Origin: WHSW01 sp963722175
GTDB lineage: Bacteria > Actinomycetota > Thermoleophilia > Solirubrobacterales > 70-9
Assembly: GCA_963722175.1 (NCBI GenBank)
Contig: CAVRKA010000004.1
Span: 496,001 to 560,000 of the forward strand
DNA length: 64,000 bases
Reading direction: 5' to 3'
Shown: positions 49,824 to 59,500 of the stretch, piece by piece
How positions within the stretch are numbered: the first letter of the stretch is position 1
How the letters are laid out: the number at the start of each line of letters is the position of its first letter
Position numbers and translations under genes: made by a program
Notes under the pieces: generated by a model
Seen by the model: the letters and a program-made list of their open reading frames with translations, nothing else
Databases searched by the model: none
What the model was told of the DNA's origin: nothing

Positions 49824-50710
49824 CGACTGACGCCGAGCACGTCGCCCATCCGCCGCGGCTCGACCCCGAGCGCCGCGGCGTCCGCGGTCCCGCGCTCCGA
49901 GACCATCGGCACCTCCATCAGCTCGGCCTCCTCCCAGGTGGCGAAGACCGCGTCCCCGACCGCGCGACGCAGGCCGGCGAGGCCGAGGTGCACGAGGCCG
50001 ACCGGGATGTGGACGAGCGGCCGGTCGCGGCCGGCGGCGCGGGCGATCAGGCGGGCGATCTGGTCGTAGGTGAGCCGCTCGGGACCGGCAAGCTCGAGCC
50101 GCCGCGTGCCTCCGTCCCCCGCCCCGAGGTCGGCGAGCACGCAGCGGGCGACGTCGTCGGCCCAGATCGGCTCGTAGGCCGACTCGCCCTCACCCGAGAT
50201 CGGCAGCACGGGCAGCAGCGCCAGCCGCCGCATCGTCGTCACCCAGGGGTCGCTGCGGTCGTAGACGATCGAGGGGGCGAACACGGTCGCGTCCAGCTCC
50301 GAGGCGAGCACCGCGCGCTCGGCGAGCGCCTTGGCCCGGAAGAAGCGGGTCCGCTGGAACTCCGTCGCGCCGATCGCCGAGAAGAACACGAACCGCCCGA
50401 CGCCGGATGCCTCGCAGGCGCGAAGCAGGCGGGCGGTCGCGAGCCCGTTCAGCTCCTCGACCGGCGCCTGGGGCTGGTCGCGGATCGCGGCGGCGAGGTG
50501 GACCACGGTGTCGACCCCGCGCAGCGCCTGGCGGACGACGCGCGGATCGGCGAGCTCGGTGAGGTCGCCGAGCGCGATCCTCACCTCGACCCGGAGGCGG
50601 CCGAGCTTGCGCGGGTCGCGGACCAGCACCCGGACCTCGTCGCCGCGCTCGAGCAGCTTCGGGACCAGGGCCTGCCCGACCGTTCCGGTTGCGCCCGTGA
50701 CCAGGATCAT
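49820..50710 (-). CDS. NAD(P)-binding atypical SDR (NDUFA9/YwnB-like)
   Basis: The 296-residue protein has the N-terminal VTGATGTVGQALVPKLL dinucleotide-binding motif, VVHLAAAIRD, FVFFSAIGATEF and no canonical YxxxK, so it belongs to the atypical SDR group related to complex I NDUFA9. Members act as reductases or assembly factors, and a substrate cannot be named. The ATG at 50710 is chosen at the conserved ILVTGATG. It is divergent from the ferredoxin. Confidence 0.8.
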   Translation of the reverse strand: MILVTGATGTVGQALVPKLLERGDEVRVLVRDPRKLGRLRVEVRIALGDLTELADPRVVRQALRGVDTVVHLAAAIRDQPQAPVEELNGLATARLLRACEASGVGRFVFFSAIGATEFQRTRFFRAKALAERAVLASELDATVFAPSIVYDRSDPWVTTMRRLALLPVLPISGEGESAYEPIWADDVARCVLADLGAGDGGTRRLELAGPERLTYDQIARLIARAAGRDRPLVHIPVGLVHLGLAGLRRAVGDAVFATWEEAELMEVPMVSERGTADAAALGVEPRRMGDVLGVSR

Positions 50711-50784
50711 CCCCGCGCACTCTAGAATGCGCCGCTCCGCGCACCCACGTTCGAAGCAAGAGACCAGAAGGAAGGGCAAAGACC

Positions 50785-51048
50785 TTGGCTTACGTCATCG
50801 CCGAACCCTGCATCGGGCAGAAGGACAACTCCTGCGTCGAGGTGTGCCCGGTCGACTGCATCCACCCGACGCCGGACGAGCCCGACTACGACAACGTCGA
50901 GCAGCTCTACATCGACCCGGACGAGTGCATCGACTGCGACGCTTGCGTGGAGGCCTGCCCGGTCGACGCCTGCTTCGCCGAGGATCAGCTGCCCGAGGAG
51001 TGGCAGAAGTACACGCCGATCAACGCCGAGTACTTCGCCGGCAGCTGA
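50785..51048 (+). CDS. 7Fe ferredoxin ([3Fe-4S] plus [4Fe-4S])
   Basis: The 87-residue electron carrier has CIGQKDNSCVEVCPVDC (spacing C-x7-C-x3-C) followed by ECIDCDACVEACPVDAC, the actinobacterial 7Fe type. It can feed electrons to P450s or other oxidoreductases. The start is a TTG at 50785 with AGAAGGAAGGG upstream. It is convergent with the secreted protein at 51058. Confidence 0.92.
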   Translation: MAYVIAEPCIGQKDNSCVEVCPVDCIHPTPDEPDYDNVEQLYIDPDECIDCDACVEACPVDACFAEDQLPEEWQKYTPINAEYFAGS

Positions 51049-51057
51049 CCGCGTCGC

Positions 51058-51660
51058 CTAGGGGCAGCTGAACGCGGACAGCGGGGCCGGCAGCGCCGGG
51101 ACGATCAACGCTCCGCCGAGCGTGGTCAGGACCGCGTTCAGGTCGAGCCCGTTGATCGCGCCGCGCAGCACGTTCGCCCGCGAGGTCACCGCCGACATCT
51201 GGCCGCAGAGCGCGGCGACCTGGGGGGTGAGCCCGTTCACCCGCGCATTCACGGTGTTGAGCTGCGTGGTCAGCGCGTCGAGCTGAGTGATCAGCGTGTC
51301 GACCTGAGTGGTCAGCGTCTGGATCGTCGTCGCCTGCTGTGTGATCGTCTCCAGCAGCTCGCTGGTGAGCCCGCTCGGCCCCTGTGGCCCGCTCGGCCCA
51401 GCCGGGCCCGGCTTGCCCTTCTTCTTCCAGCTCAGCTTCTTCTCGCCCTTGTGGCATTTGCCGCTGCGGCTGAACGTCATCGCGCCCTTGTCGGGCCCCT
51501 TCTTGGCCACGCAGGCGTGAAGCTTCTTGCCCTTGGCATCGGCCGGCGTCGCGCCGATCAGTCCGATCAACAGCAGCGCCGCCGCGACGACCAGGGCGGC
51601 CGCGGCCATCCGTCCGGTTCGAGAGTCGATCCCGCTCAATCTGTCCTCCTTGACGATCAC
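51058..51660 (-). CDS. Secreted protein with collagen-like and coiled-coil segments
   Basis: The 200-residue product has a signal (AALVVAAALLLIGLIGATPA), a Cys-containing basic motif (ACVAKKGPDKGAMTFS, KCHKGEKKLSWKKKGKPG), a short collagen-like tract (GPAGPSGPQGPSG) and a long helical coiled coil with repeated TQxxTL pattern, ending in a beta tail. It resembles the product at 13273. Surface or assembly role is a guess. GTG at 51660 is used; an ATG 51 bases downstream (51609) would drop the first 17 residues. Confidence 0.68.
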   Translation of the reverse strand: MIVKEDRLSGIDSRTGRMAAAALVVAAALLLIGLIGATPADAKGKKLHACVAKKGPDKGAMTFSRSGKCHKGEKKLSWKKKGKPGPAGPSGPQGPSGLTSELLETITQQATTIQTLTTQVDTLITQLDALTTQLNTVNARVNGLTPQVAALCGQMSAVTSRANVLRGAINGLDLNAVLTTLGGALIVPALPAPLSAFSCP

Positions 51661-51688
51661 GCTGACCTTAACCGCAGCGAGCGGAAAT

Positions 51689-52522
51689 TCAAGTGCTTCC
51701 CGGGAGCCCGGCCCGGAGCGAGTACATCAGCGGCAGGCGCGGGCTGCCGTCGGGCTGGCGGTAGACGACCCCCGCTCCGAGGAACTCGCGGTCGAGCTCG
51801 AAGTGGGGGAAGCGCGGGAACAGCGTGTAGTCGTGCTCGGAGAGCAGTTCGATGCGTAGCCCGGCGCCGAGGACGGCCGTGACCACGTCGGCCAGCGGGT
51901 GGGCCCATTCCCGGGTCGCGTTGTTGCGAGTCGGAACGTCGAGGTCGGCGTAGCTGCCGGTTTCGTCGTCGTCAAACGACACGCCCTCCGGGTCGTGGAA
52001 GTAGTCGAACTCGATCGAGTAGTCGGCGTCACCGAAGACCCAGGTGAAGGGATGAAACTCGGCGAGATACAGAAAGCCGCCGTCGGCCAGCAGTGAGGCC
52101 ACGATCTCGGCCCAGCGCGGCAGGTCCGGGAGCCAGTTGAGCGCCCCGAACCCGGTGTAGACGACGTCGAACGGCTCGTCGCCGAGCGCCTCGGCCGCGT
52201 CGTAGACGTCGGCTTGGACGAAGCGGGCGTCGAGTTCCGTCTCCGCGGCGAGCGAGGTCGCCGCTTCGACCGCGGGGCCGGAGAAGTCGAGCCCGGCGAC
52301 CGACGCCCCGGCGCGCGCCCAGGAGAGCGAGTCCAGCCCGAAATGGCATTGGAGGTGGGCAAGGCGCTTGCCGGCGACGTCGCCGACCTCCTCGACTTCG
52401 AACGGCCGCAGCGTCGATCCGCCGGCGCGAAAGCCGTCGACGTCGTAGAAGGCGCTCCCGACGTGGATCGGGACCCGCTCGTCCCACCAGCTGCGGTTGA
52501 GATCGAGCCGCGGATCCGCCAC
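51689..52522 (-). CDS. Class I SAM-dependent methyltransferase
   Basis: The 277-residue protein has the SAM domain with LAHLQCHFGLDSLSWARAGA (motif I variant), VAGLDFSGPAVEAA and FDVVYTGFGALNWLPD, and a C-terminal region with LIELL and FPHFELDREFLG. It resembles small-molecule methyltransferases. The Gly-rich loop reads CHFGLDS, as in some relatives. The GTG at 52522 is used. It is 11 bases downstream of the mrp-type gene stop on the minus strand. Confidence 0.82.
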   Translation of the reverse strand: MADPRLDLNRSWWDERVPIHVGSAFYDVDGFRAGGSTLRPFEVEEVGDVAGKRLAHLQCHFGLDSLSWARAGASVAGLDFSGPAVEAATSLAAETELDARFVQADVYDAAEALGDEPFDVVYTGFGALNWLPDLPRWAEIVASLLADGGFLYLAEFHPFTWVFGDADYSIEFDYFHDPEGVSFDDDETGSYADLDVPTRNNATREWAHPLADVVTAVLGAGLRIELLSEHDYTLFPRFPHFELDREFLGAGVVYRQPDGSPRLPLMYSLRAGLPGST

Positions 52523-52531
52523 GGCGGCTCG

Positions 52532-53695
52532 TCAGCCCTGGACCTGGACGACCGGGAGCTCGGTGCCGCCGATCGGCGGCGGGGCCGGCGCGGTCGGCGT
52601 CTCGGCCTGCATCACCGGCAGCTCCTGTGGGGTCATCGCGACGATCCCGCGGGCCGCCTGCCGGATCGCGACCGAGGCGGGAGCGTCCGGGTCGGAGAGC
52701 ACCAGCGGCGCGCCCTCGTCGGCGCTCGTGCGCAGCTCCTCCGAGAGCGGCACCTTGCCGAGCAGCGGCACGTCGAGCTCGTCAGCGAGCAGCTGGCCAC
52801 CGCCCTCGCCGAAGATCGTGAAGCGCTGGCCGTCGGGGGTCGTGAACCCCGACATGTTCTCGATCACGCCGAGCAGCTCGAGGTCGACCTTGCCCGCCAT
52901 GTCGGCGGCGCGCCGGGCGACCGACTGCGCGGCCGGCTGCGGCGTGGTGACGACCAGCACCTTGGCCTGCGGCAGCAGCTGGGCGAGCGTCATCGAGACG
53001 TCGCCGGTGCCCGGGGGCAGGTCGAGGAGGAGGTAGTCGAGGTCCTCCCAGGCGACGTCCTCGAGGAACTGCTGGATCGCCTTGTGCAGCATCGGGCCGC
53101 GCCAGACGACGGCTGCGTTGCGCTCGAGGAAGAACCCGATGGACATCACCTTCACTCCGGCTGGGTTGACCGGGGGGATGATCTTGCGCTCGCCGTTGAC
53201 GTCGGGCTTCTGATCGACGCCGAGCATGCGCGGGATCGAGTAGCCATACACGTCGGCGTCGAGCGCGCCCGCCGCGTGCCCCTCCGACTGCAGCGCCGCC
53301 GCCAGGTTGGCGGTCATCGTCGACTTGCCGACGCCGCCCTTGCCCGAGGCGACGCAGATGATGTTCTTGACCGCTGCGAGGGCGCCCTCGGGCAGGCCGC
53401 CGGGCCGCCCGAGCGCCTGTTGGAGGTTTGCCTTCTCGCTGTCGGTGAGGACGTCGAAGCCGACTCCGACCTCGGTCACACCGTCGAGCGCGGCGACGTT
53501 CGCGGCGACCGCCTGCTGGAAGTGGTTGCGGATTGGGCAGCCGGCGGTCGTCAGCGAAACGACGACCTCGACCTTCCCGCCCTCGCGGATCTCGATCGAA
53601 CGCACCATCCCGAGGTCGACGATCGAGCGCCGCAGCTCGGGGTCGATCACGGCACGCAGCGCGTCGGTCACTTGGTCTTTGGTCGGTAACGCCAT
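52532..53695 (-). CDS. mrp: Mrp/NBP35-family ATP-binding protein with N-terminal MIP18 domain
   Basis: The 387-residue protein has an N-terminal MIP18/DUF59 domain (KDQVTDALRAVIDPELRRSI) and a ParA-type ATPase with SGKGGVGKSTMTANLAAALQ, DYLLLDLPPGTGDVSMTLAQ and VIENMSGFTTPDGQRFTIFG. Such proteins carry iron-sulfur clusters to targets. The CxxC usually found after ENMS is absent (TTPDG), as in mycobacterial Mrp, so cluster binding would differ. Start ATG at 53695. It lies upstream of the methyltransferase, so they may be co-transcribed. Confidence 0.9.
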   Translation of the reverse strand: MALPTKDQVTDALRAVIDPELRRSIVDLGMVRSIEIREGGKVEVVVSLTTAGCPIRNHFQQAVAANVAALDGVTEVGVGFDVLTDSEKANLQQALGRPGGLPEGALAAVKNIICVASGKGGVGKSTMTANLAAALQSEGHAAGALDADVYGYSIPRMLGVDQKPDVNGERKIIPPVNPAGVKVMSIGFFLERNAAVVWRGPMLHKAIQQFLEDVAWEDLDYLLLDLPPGTGDVSMTLAQLLPQAKVLVVTTPQPAAQSVARRAADMAGKVDLELLGVIENMSGFTTPDGQRFTIFGEGGGQLLADELDVPLLGKVPLSEELRTSADEGAPLVLSDPDAPASVAIRQAARGIVAMTPQELPVMQAETPTAPAPPPIGGTELPVVQVQG

Positions 53696-53720
53696 ATGCC
53701 CCATTGAAGCAGGGGCAACA

Positions 53721-53851
53721 GGAATAACTCGCGCACGCCCGGAACAGGGTCAACCGCGCACGCCCGGACGCGGGAGCAGAAGAAGAAGTCCGCGGCGTAG
53801 CCGCGGACCATTGATTCGAGCGGGAGCGGAGGACGTGGCGCGAGTTATTCC
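53721..53851. repeat. 131-bp element bounded by a perfect 14-bp inverted repeat
   Basis: GGAATAACTCGCGC at 53721-53734 and GCGCGAGTTATTCC at 53838-53851 are exact inverted repeats. Inside are two copies of CGCGCACGCCCGGA and a hairpin GTCCGCGGC-gta-GCCGCGGAC. It could be a MITE-like element or the base of a structured RNA. No clear target duplication is seen. Confidence 0.7.
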
Positions 53852-53886
53852 AAAAGCGATCGACCGGCACAACGCCGGTCGATCGC
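53852..53886 (-). terminator. Intrinsic terminator of the minus-strand gene at 53983
   Basis: On the minus strand a perfect 13-bp stem (GCGATCGACCGGC and its complement) with a 5-base loop is followed by TTTTGG. It is about 100 bases downstream of the stop at 53983. Confidence 0.75.
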
Positions 53887-53891
53887 GGGAG

Positions 53892-53958
53892 GAGAGGTTG
53901 CTGTTCTGCCCGCGAGATGTGTGCGGACAGACCACTCCGGGCTCGCCGCCAACCTCTC
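53892..53958. repeat. Inverted repeat GAGAGGTTG...CAACCTCTC enclosing 49 bases
   Basis: GAGAGGTTG (53892-53900) and CAACCTCTC (53950-53958) are perfect complements that enclose a sequence with CTGT/ACAG and CCGC/GCGG pairings. It lies in the 3' untranslated region of the gene at 53983 and adds to a cluster of hairpins. Confidence 0.5.
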
Positions 53959-53982
53959 GAAGGCGGCCCGGGCTAAGCGGTG

Positions 53983-54471
53983 CTACGAGCTGAGCGCCGG
54001 AACCCGATCCTGGACGACGGTCCGGGCCTTCTTCAGCTGAGTCTCGACCTCGCGGCGGTTCTGCTTCACGGTCTTCTCGACCTCGCGCCGGCGAGCCTTG
54101 ACCTCGCGCTCGACCCGGTTGCGGGTGGAGCGGACGCGCTGGGTCGCCTTGCGGCGAGCCTGGCCGCCACGACGCTCGAACTTGTTGAGCTCGCGGGTGA
54201 CCTGCGTGCGGATGCTCTTCAGCTCCCGGTCGCGAGTCGTCTCGCTCGTCCAGGGCTCGAGGACGTCCTCGACCCGGTCGCGGATCGTGAGCGCGGCGCC
54301 GACGGGAACGTCAACGGCACGCTCGGCCGCCGTGACGGCGATCGAGACGGCGCCCTTGCGGACCTTGGTGGCACCCTCCTTGACCTGCGACGTGTCGCTG
54401 CGCGACGCAGTCGTAGTCGTCTGGGGCTTGGGCTTCGTGGTGCTGGTGCGAGTGCTCTTGGCGGTGGCCAT
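53983..54471 (-). CDS. Basic, helical phasin-like or histone-like protein
   Basis: The 162-residue product is very basic. It has a Lys/Thr-rich N terminus, a region VSIAVTAAERAVDVPVGAAL with DRVEDVLEPW, and a long basic coiled coil (KARRREVEKTVKQNRREVET). This recalls heparin-binding haemagglutinin/phasin-like proteins of actinobacteria. DNA or surface binding is possible. The start is preceded by an AT-rich region that contains repeated GTTAGAA and an SOS-like box at 54542-54555. Confidence 0.7.
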   Translation of the reverse strand: MATAKSTRTSTTKPKPQTTTTASRSDTSQVKEGATKVRKGAVSIAVTAAERAVDVPVGAALTIRDRVEDVLEPWTSETTRDRELKSIRTQVTRELNKFERRGGQARRKATQRVRSTRNRVEREVKARRREVEKTVKQNRREVETQLKKARTVVQDRVPALSS

Positions 54472-54541
54472 TGTGTTGGTCAACCTCTCGGCTTCGTCGT
54501 TTCTAACTTCATTACTTCTAACGATGTTCACTCTAGCAAAG

Positions 54542-54555
54542 CGAACGTCTGTTTG
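54542..54555. promoter_or_regulatory. LexA/SOS-box-like palindrome upstream of a phasin-like gene
   Basis: CGAACGTCTGTTTG matches the mycobacterial LexA box pattern CGAAC-N4-GTTCG at nine of ten arm positions, with one T for C. It lies 71 bases before the ATG at 54471, inside an AT-rich promoter. No lexA gene is in the window. Confidence 0.35.
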
Positions 54556-54614
54556 TACCCCAGAGGCTAGGCCCTGGTTACAGGAGCGGCGTAAAAAGGG
54601 GGTGAACCGCTTGT

Positions 54615-55694
54615 CTAAGCGGCTACTGCGGCGACGCGCTCGAGCCAACCGCGCGGGGCCTCGAGCTCGGCCAGATCGGGCAGATCGGCCGGCGCGCGCC
54701 ACACGGTGCGCAACGCCTCCGGGCCCGCCTCGGCGACGACCGCGTCGCAGAACCCCTTGCCGAGCTCGTACTGGCGCAGCTTCAGCTCCATGCCGAACAG
54801 CCGCGCGATCAGCTCACCGAGCCCGCCACGGCGGGCTCGGCGCTCGTCGAGGCGACGCCTCAGCTCGGTCAGCCCGGGCCCGAGGTCGGCGGCCGAGGCG
54901 TCCATGACGTGCTCGGCGTGGCCCTCGATCACCGACATCGTCGCCTGCAGGCGGTCGAGCAGGCGGCGCCGGGCCGGATCGGCGAGCAATCGCGAAAGCT
55001 CGCCGTCGAGCAGCGCTCGGACGAGCACGCGCGGGTCGCGAAGCAGGCGGCGACCGAGCGCGGCGAGGCCTGCCGGGTCGAGCCCCTCGGTCGCACCCTC
55101 GATCAGGCCCGTGGCGAGCGACCGCATGTGCGGGCCCAGCCAGTCGACGCGCTCGAACTGGATCACGTGGGTCGTCTCGTGCAGTGCCACCCAGCGCAGG
55201 AAGAGCTCGCGCTCGGCGCGCAGATTGCGCCGCGCGACCTCCATGTTCTCGGCGACGAACAGCAACCGCGCCGGGCGGACGGGCCCGACGATCGCAAAGT
55301 CGTACTGGCCGAGCACCCGCTTCGCGGCGTACCCGGCAGCGATCCCCGCCTCGGTCCCGACCGCGGCGCCGACGCCCCGACGCGCGATCGTCCCCAGGGG
55401 CCCGGGGAGGCCGAGCTCGGCGGCGAGCCGCGCCTCGACCGGCGCCGCGGCCTGGGCGAGGGTGGAAAGCGCGTTCCGCGCCCACGCCCGCCGGTCGACG
55501 AGCTCCGCGACCGGGGGAGCGGCGACGTCCCCCAACCCGGCGTAGGCGGATGCGGTCTCGAGCGCGTCGGTGCAGGCACCCGCGACCTCGGCGGCCGAGT
55601 ACCCGCCGGACGGAGCCTCGCCGCGACCCGGGAGGCCGGCGATCATCGCCGCGGAGACCCGTTCGGCGAGGCCCCAGTCGACGATCTCGGTCAC
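54615..55694 (-). CDS. Zinc metalloprotease-like protein, F420-biosynthesis-associated family
   Basis: The 359-residue product has the zincin HEXXH motif as ALHETTHVIQFERVDW, with surrounding helices and a second acidic segment (GHAEHVMDASAADLG) that may supply the third ligand. I recognise the sequence as the actinobacterial family annotated as coenzyme F420 biosynthesis-associated or zinc-dependent metalloprotease, whose function is not established. The GTG at 55694 overlaps the stop of the upstream IMPase gene (GTGA), so they are an operon. Confidence 0.82.
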   Translation of the reverse strand: MTEIVDWGLAERVSAAMIAGLPGRGEAPSGGYSAAEVAGACTDALETASAYAGLGDVAAPPVAELVDRRAWARNALSTLAQAAAPVEARLAAELGLPGPLGTIARRGVGAAVGTEAGIAAGYAAKRVLGQYDFAIVGPVRPARLLFVAENMEVARRNLRAERELFLRWVALHETTHVIQFERVDWLGPHMRSLATGLIEGATEGLDPAGLAALGRRLLRDPRVLVRALLDGELSRLLADPARRRLLDRLQATMSVIEGHAEHVMDASAADLGPGLTELRRRLDERRARRGGLGELIARLFGMELKLRQYELGKGFCDAVVAEAGPEALRTVWRAPADLPDLAELEAPRGWLERVAAVAA

Positions 55695-56548
55695 GCTGCC
55701 TCGGCCGCCGCGTCGCGCTGGACCTCGAGCAGCGTGCCGAGCATCTCCTCGTCGAGCCCGGCGGCGATCGGGAAGCGGGCGTCGAGGTCGAGGCCGACCT
55801 CGCTCGGCTCGAGGTCGCCGAACCTGACCCGGGCGCCGGCCTCGCAGGCGATCAGCTGGGCGGCGGCGACGTCCACCGAGCGGCAGTCCCGGGCGCTGAG
55901 CATCCCGTCGAAGCGTCCGCCGGCGACGTAACAGACGGTGATCGCGAGCGAGCCGACCCCGCGGCAGCGATACGCCTTGCCGCGCAGCCCGGCGACGATC
56001 GGCAGGATCAGCTCGGGCTTGGTGGCTTCGAGCCCGACCACCTCGAGCCCGTATCCCGGGCCGCGCGCGAGGAGCTGCTCGCCATCGAGAGCGGCGCCGT
56101 GGTCGCGCTCGGCGACGAATTCCTCGCCGGCGCCGAAATCGTGGACGAAGCCGAAGCCGACGTCGGCCATCGTCGAGCCGCGCGCGACCGCGATCGAGAG
56201 CGCGAACGACGGCAGCGTGCGCCGCGCGTTCAGCGACCCGTCGATCGGGTCGATCACGACCCGGTCGGGCGCCGAGCCGTCGCCGAACACCTCCTCGCCG
56301 CGCTCCTCGGAGATCGCCGTGAACCGGGCGCCGGCATCGTGCAGGGCCTCGAGCTCGCCGAAGACGATCTGCTCCGCCTCGCGGTCGATGACCAGCGAGC
56401 GATCGCCGCCCTCGCCGCGACCGGCGTATTCCGTCCGGCTGCCGATCGTGCGATTGCGGTCGTAGAGCTCCGCCTGCGCGGCGACCATCCGCCGGCAAGC
56501 GCCGAGCCAGGCCTCGGCGGGGAGTCCCGCGTGCTCCGATCCGGCCAT
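55691..56548 (-). CDS. Inositol monophosphatase family protein, second copy
   Basis: The 285-residue protein has ISEERGEEVF, the metal motif VVIDPIDGSLNARRTLPSFA, and a C-terminal RSVDVAAAQLIACEAGARVR. The second motif is more divergent than in the family member at 532-1299, so it may act on a different phosphate substrate. The ATG at 56548 starts it, 16 bases from the divergent helicase-nuclease. It is coupled to the zinc-protease gene by a four-base overlap, a neighbourhood common in actinobacteria. Confidence 0.85.
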   Translation of the reverse strand: MAGSEHAGLPAEAWLGACRRMVAAQAELYDRNRTIGSRTEYAGRGEGGDRSLVIDREAEQIVFGELEALHDAGARFTAISEERGEEVFGDGSAPDRVVIDPIDGSLNARRTLPSFALSIAVARGSTMADVGFGFVHDFGAGEEFVAERDHGAALDGEQLLARGPGYGLEVVGLEATKPELILPIVAGLRGKAYRCRGVGSLAITVCYVAGGRFDGMLSARDCRSVDVAAAQLIACEAGARVRFGDLEPSEVGLDLDARFPIAAGLDEEMLGTLLEVQRDAAAEAA

Positions 56549-56564
56549 CGGGCCATGCTAGAAG

Positions 56565-59500
56565 GTGAGAGTGCCCTCGACCGGCGATCAGCCCACCGAT
56601 GCGCAGCGCGCCGTCGCCGCGCACGGCGCGGGACCGCTGCTCGTCCTCGGCGCCGCGGGCTCAGGCAGAACCGAGGCGCTGGCGCGGCGGCTCGAGGCGC
56701 TGACCGCGGGCGGCGCACGGCCCGAGCACGTACTCGTCGTCACCCGCTCGCGGGCCGCCCGCAGCCGACTTCGCGAGCGCGCCGAGGCGTTGCTCGACCG
56801 GCCGCACGAGGAGCTCTGGATCCACACCTACGAGGAGGCGGCGGAGGCGCTGTTGCGCGAGTACTCGACCGAGGCTGGCCTCGATCCGTTCTTCACCACC
56901 GTCGGCCCGGCCGACCGGCTGGCGATCCTGCTCGACCGGCTCGACGAGCTGCCGCTGCGCCGCCACGAGATCCGCGGCAACCCGGCCGGGCTCCTCGCGC
57001 GCCTCCTGCGCCGCATCGATCTGCTCAAAGCCGAGGCGGTCCCGCCCTCGGCCCTGCGCGAATGGGCGGTCGCCGCCGAGCGCGCGGCCGCCGACGCCGC
57101 CGAGCGCGAGCGGGCCGAGCGCGAGATCGATTTCGCCGACCTCTACGCCCGCCACGACCGGATCCTGCGCGAGGCCGGCAGCCTCGACGGCGGCGACCTG
57201 GTGCTCGAGCTCGGCAAGCTGCTCCACAATCGCGCCGACGTCGCCGCCGAGGTCGGCGGCCGGTTCGGCAACGTGCTCGCCGACGAGCTCGAGGACGCCG
57301 GGATCGCCCACCGCGCCCTGCTCGAGGTGGTTGGTGCCCACGGCAACCTCGTCTGCGCGTGCGATCCCGACCAGGCGACAAGGCGCTTCCGCGGCGCCGG
57401 CCGGGCGGCGCTCGAGGCGTTCCGCGCCGCCCACCCGGGCACCGCCGAAATCGCCCTCGGCGCCTCCCTGCGGACCCCCGGCGTGACCCGGTTCTGGGCC
57501 AGCGAGAACGATCGCGCCCAGGCGCAGGCCGTCGCCGGCGAGGTCGAGCACCTGCTCGCCGCCGGCGAGGTCCGGGCCGAGCGGATCTGCGTGATCGCCG
57601 GCTCGGGCTGGCGTGAGGGGCGCCTGGTCGCCGCGGCGCTCGAGGAGCGGAGCGTTCCATTCCGGTTCGCGGGCGACGCCGCCTTCTTCCAGCGGCCCGA
57701 GGTCCGCGACGTGCTCGCGTGGCTGCGGCTGCTGGCCGACCCCAACGACGCTGCCGCCGTCGTTCGCACCCTGACCAGGCCGCCGGCCGGACTGCGCTCG
57801 GTCGACCTGGCGAAGGTGACGACGATCGCGCGCCGGCGCAAGCTCGACATGATCTCGGCGCTCGAGGCCGCGCTCGAGAGCCCGCAGCTGCCGCCCGAGG
57901 CGCGCGACCGGATTCAGACCTTCCTGCGCCTGCACCGCGCCGCCGCGAACGCGCTCGAGCGAATGCGCGCCGACGTCTTCGTCCGCCGCCTGATCGAGCG
58001 CGTCGGCCTGCGCCGCCACCGCCTGTTCGCCGCCAGCCCGGAGACCGCCGAGCGGCTCGTGAACCTCTCCCGCCTCGCCGAGCTCGCCGCCGACTGGTCG
58101 CGGCGCGAGCCGCGCGGCTCGGTGCGCGACTTCGTCCGCCATCTGACCGCGGTCGCCGACGCCGGCGAGCTCGGGCCCGACGACAGCGACCGCGTGATCG
58201 CCGGTGCGGTGCTGGTCGCCGAGCCGGAGCAGGTCAAGGGACTGGAGTTCGACCATGTCTACCTGCTCGGCCTGCGCAGCGGGGCGGTCGCCGCCCGTCC
58301 CTGGGAGGACACCTGGATCCCCGACGAGCTGATCGCCGAGCCGCTGCCCGAACCGGGCGACGCGCTGGCCACCGAGCGGCGCCTGATGCTCGCCCACATG
58401 GCGATGACCAGGGCGCGGCTGGCGCTGGTGCTCTCCTGGGCCCAGACCCCCGAGGAGGGCCGGACCGCGCCGTCGCGCATCTACCGAGCGGCACGCGAGC
58501 AGCTCGGTGCGGAGGAGGAGCTCCACGAGGAGGAGCTGTTCGGCCCGGCCGAGGGCCTGCACTCGACCTACCGGATGCTGCGCGACGAGGTGCTCGAGGC
58601 GTCCTGGAAGGCGGGCTCGGCGGTCTCGGAGATGCGCCTCGACACCGTCGACGACGTCAATTCGGCCGTCGCCCGCTACCTGGAGCTGGTGAAGCTGGCA
58701 GCGTTGATTCAGAGCCCCGGCGCGGAGCCGGCCCCGGAGGCGATCGACGCGATCAACGAGCTGCTCGGCCGGGTCGCCTCGCCGGAACAGCGGATCGAGA
58801 TCGAAGCCTCGTCGCTGGACGAGTACGTGCTCGGCGAGGAGCGCGAGCGCGACGCCCGCCGGGCCCAGGTCGCCGCCCGCCGCGAGCCGTCGCTGGAGCA
58901 GTTCCTGCCGCGGCGCAAGGGCGGCCTCGGCCTCTCGGCCTCCGACATCGACCTCTACCGGACCTGCCCGCTGAAGTACAAGTTCGCGCGCGTGTTCGCG
59001 ATCCCGCAGGAGCCGACGATCAACCAGCGCTTCGGGATCCTGATCCACCAGGTGCTCGACAAGTTCCACGCCGAGGAGATCCGCGCCGAGGCGCGCGGCG
59101 CCGAGCCGTTCTCGGCCGAGGCCGGCGGCCTCGACCGGTTGCTGGGCCTGTTCGAGGTGGGCTGGCGGCGCCAGGGCTTCGGTGCCTCAGACGACGAGCT
59201 CCAGTACCGCGATCGGGCCGTCGCCGCGCTGGCCCGCTACCACGAGCAGCACCAGCGATCCGAGTCACAGCCGGTCTGGCTGGAGCGCAACTTCGCCTTC
59301 GAGATCGGCCCGCATCAGCTGCGCGGCCGGGTCGACCGCGTCGACCGGCTTCCGGACGGCGGCTACGAGGTGATCGACTACAAGACCGGCGACCCGGGCT
59401 CGGGCCCGAAGCTGGCCGGCGACGTCCAGCTCGCGCTCTACCGGCTCGGCGCCCGCGAGGCCTGGCAGATCGAGGCCAAGCGCGGCAGCTACTGGTACGT

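Noticed and set aside
53721..53851. An insertion sequence
   Set aside because: No transposase coding sequence and no clear target duplication; at most a miniature element.
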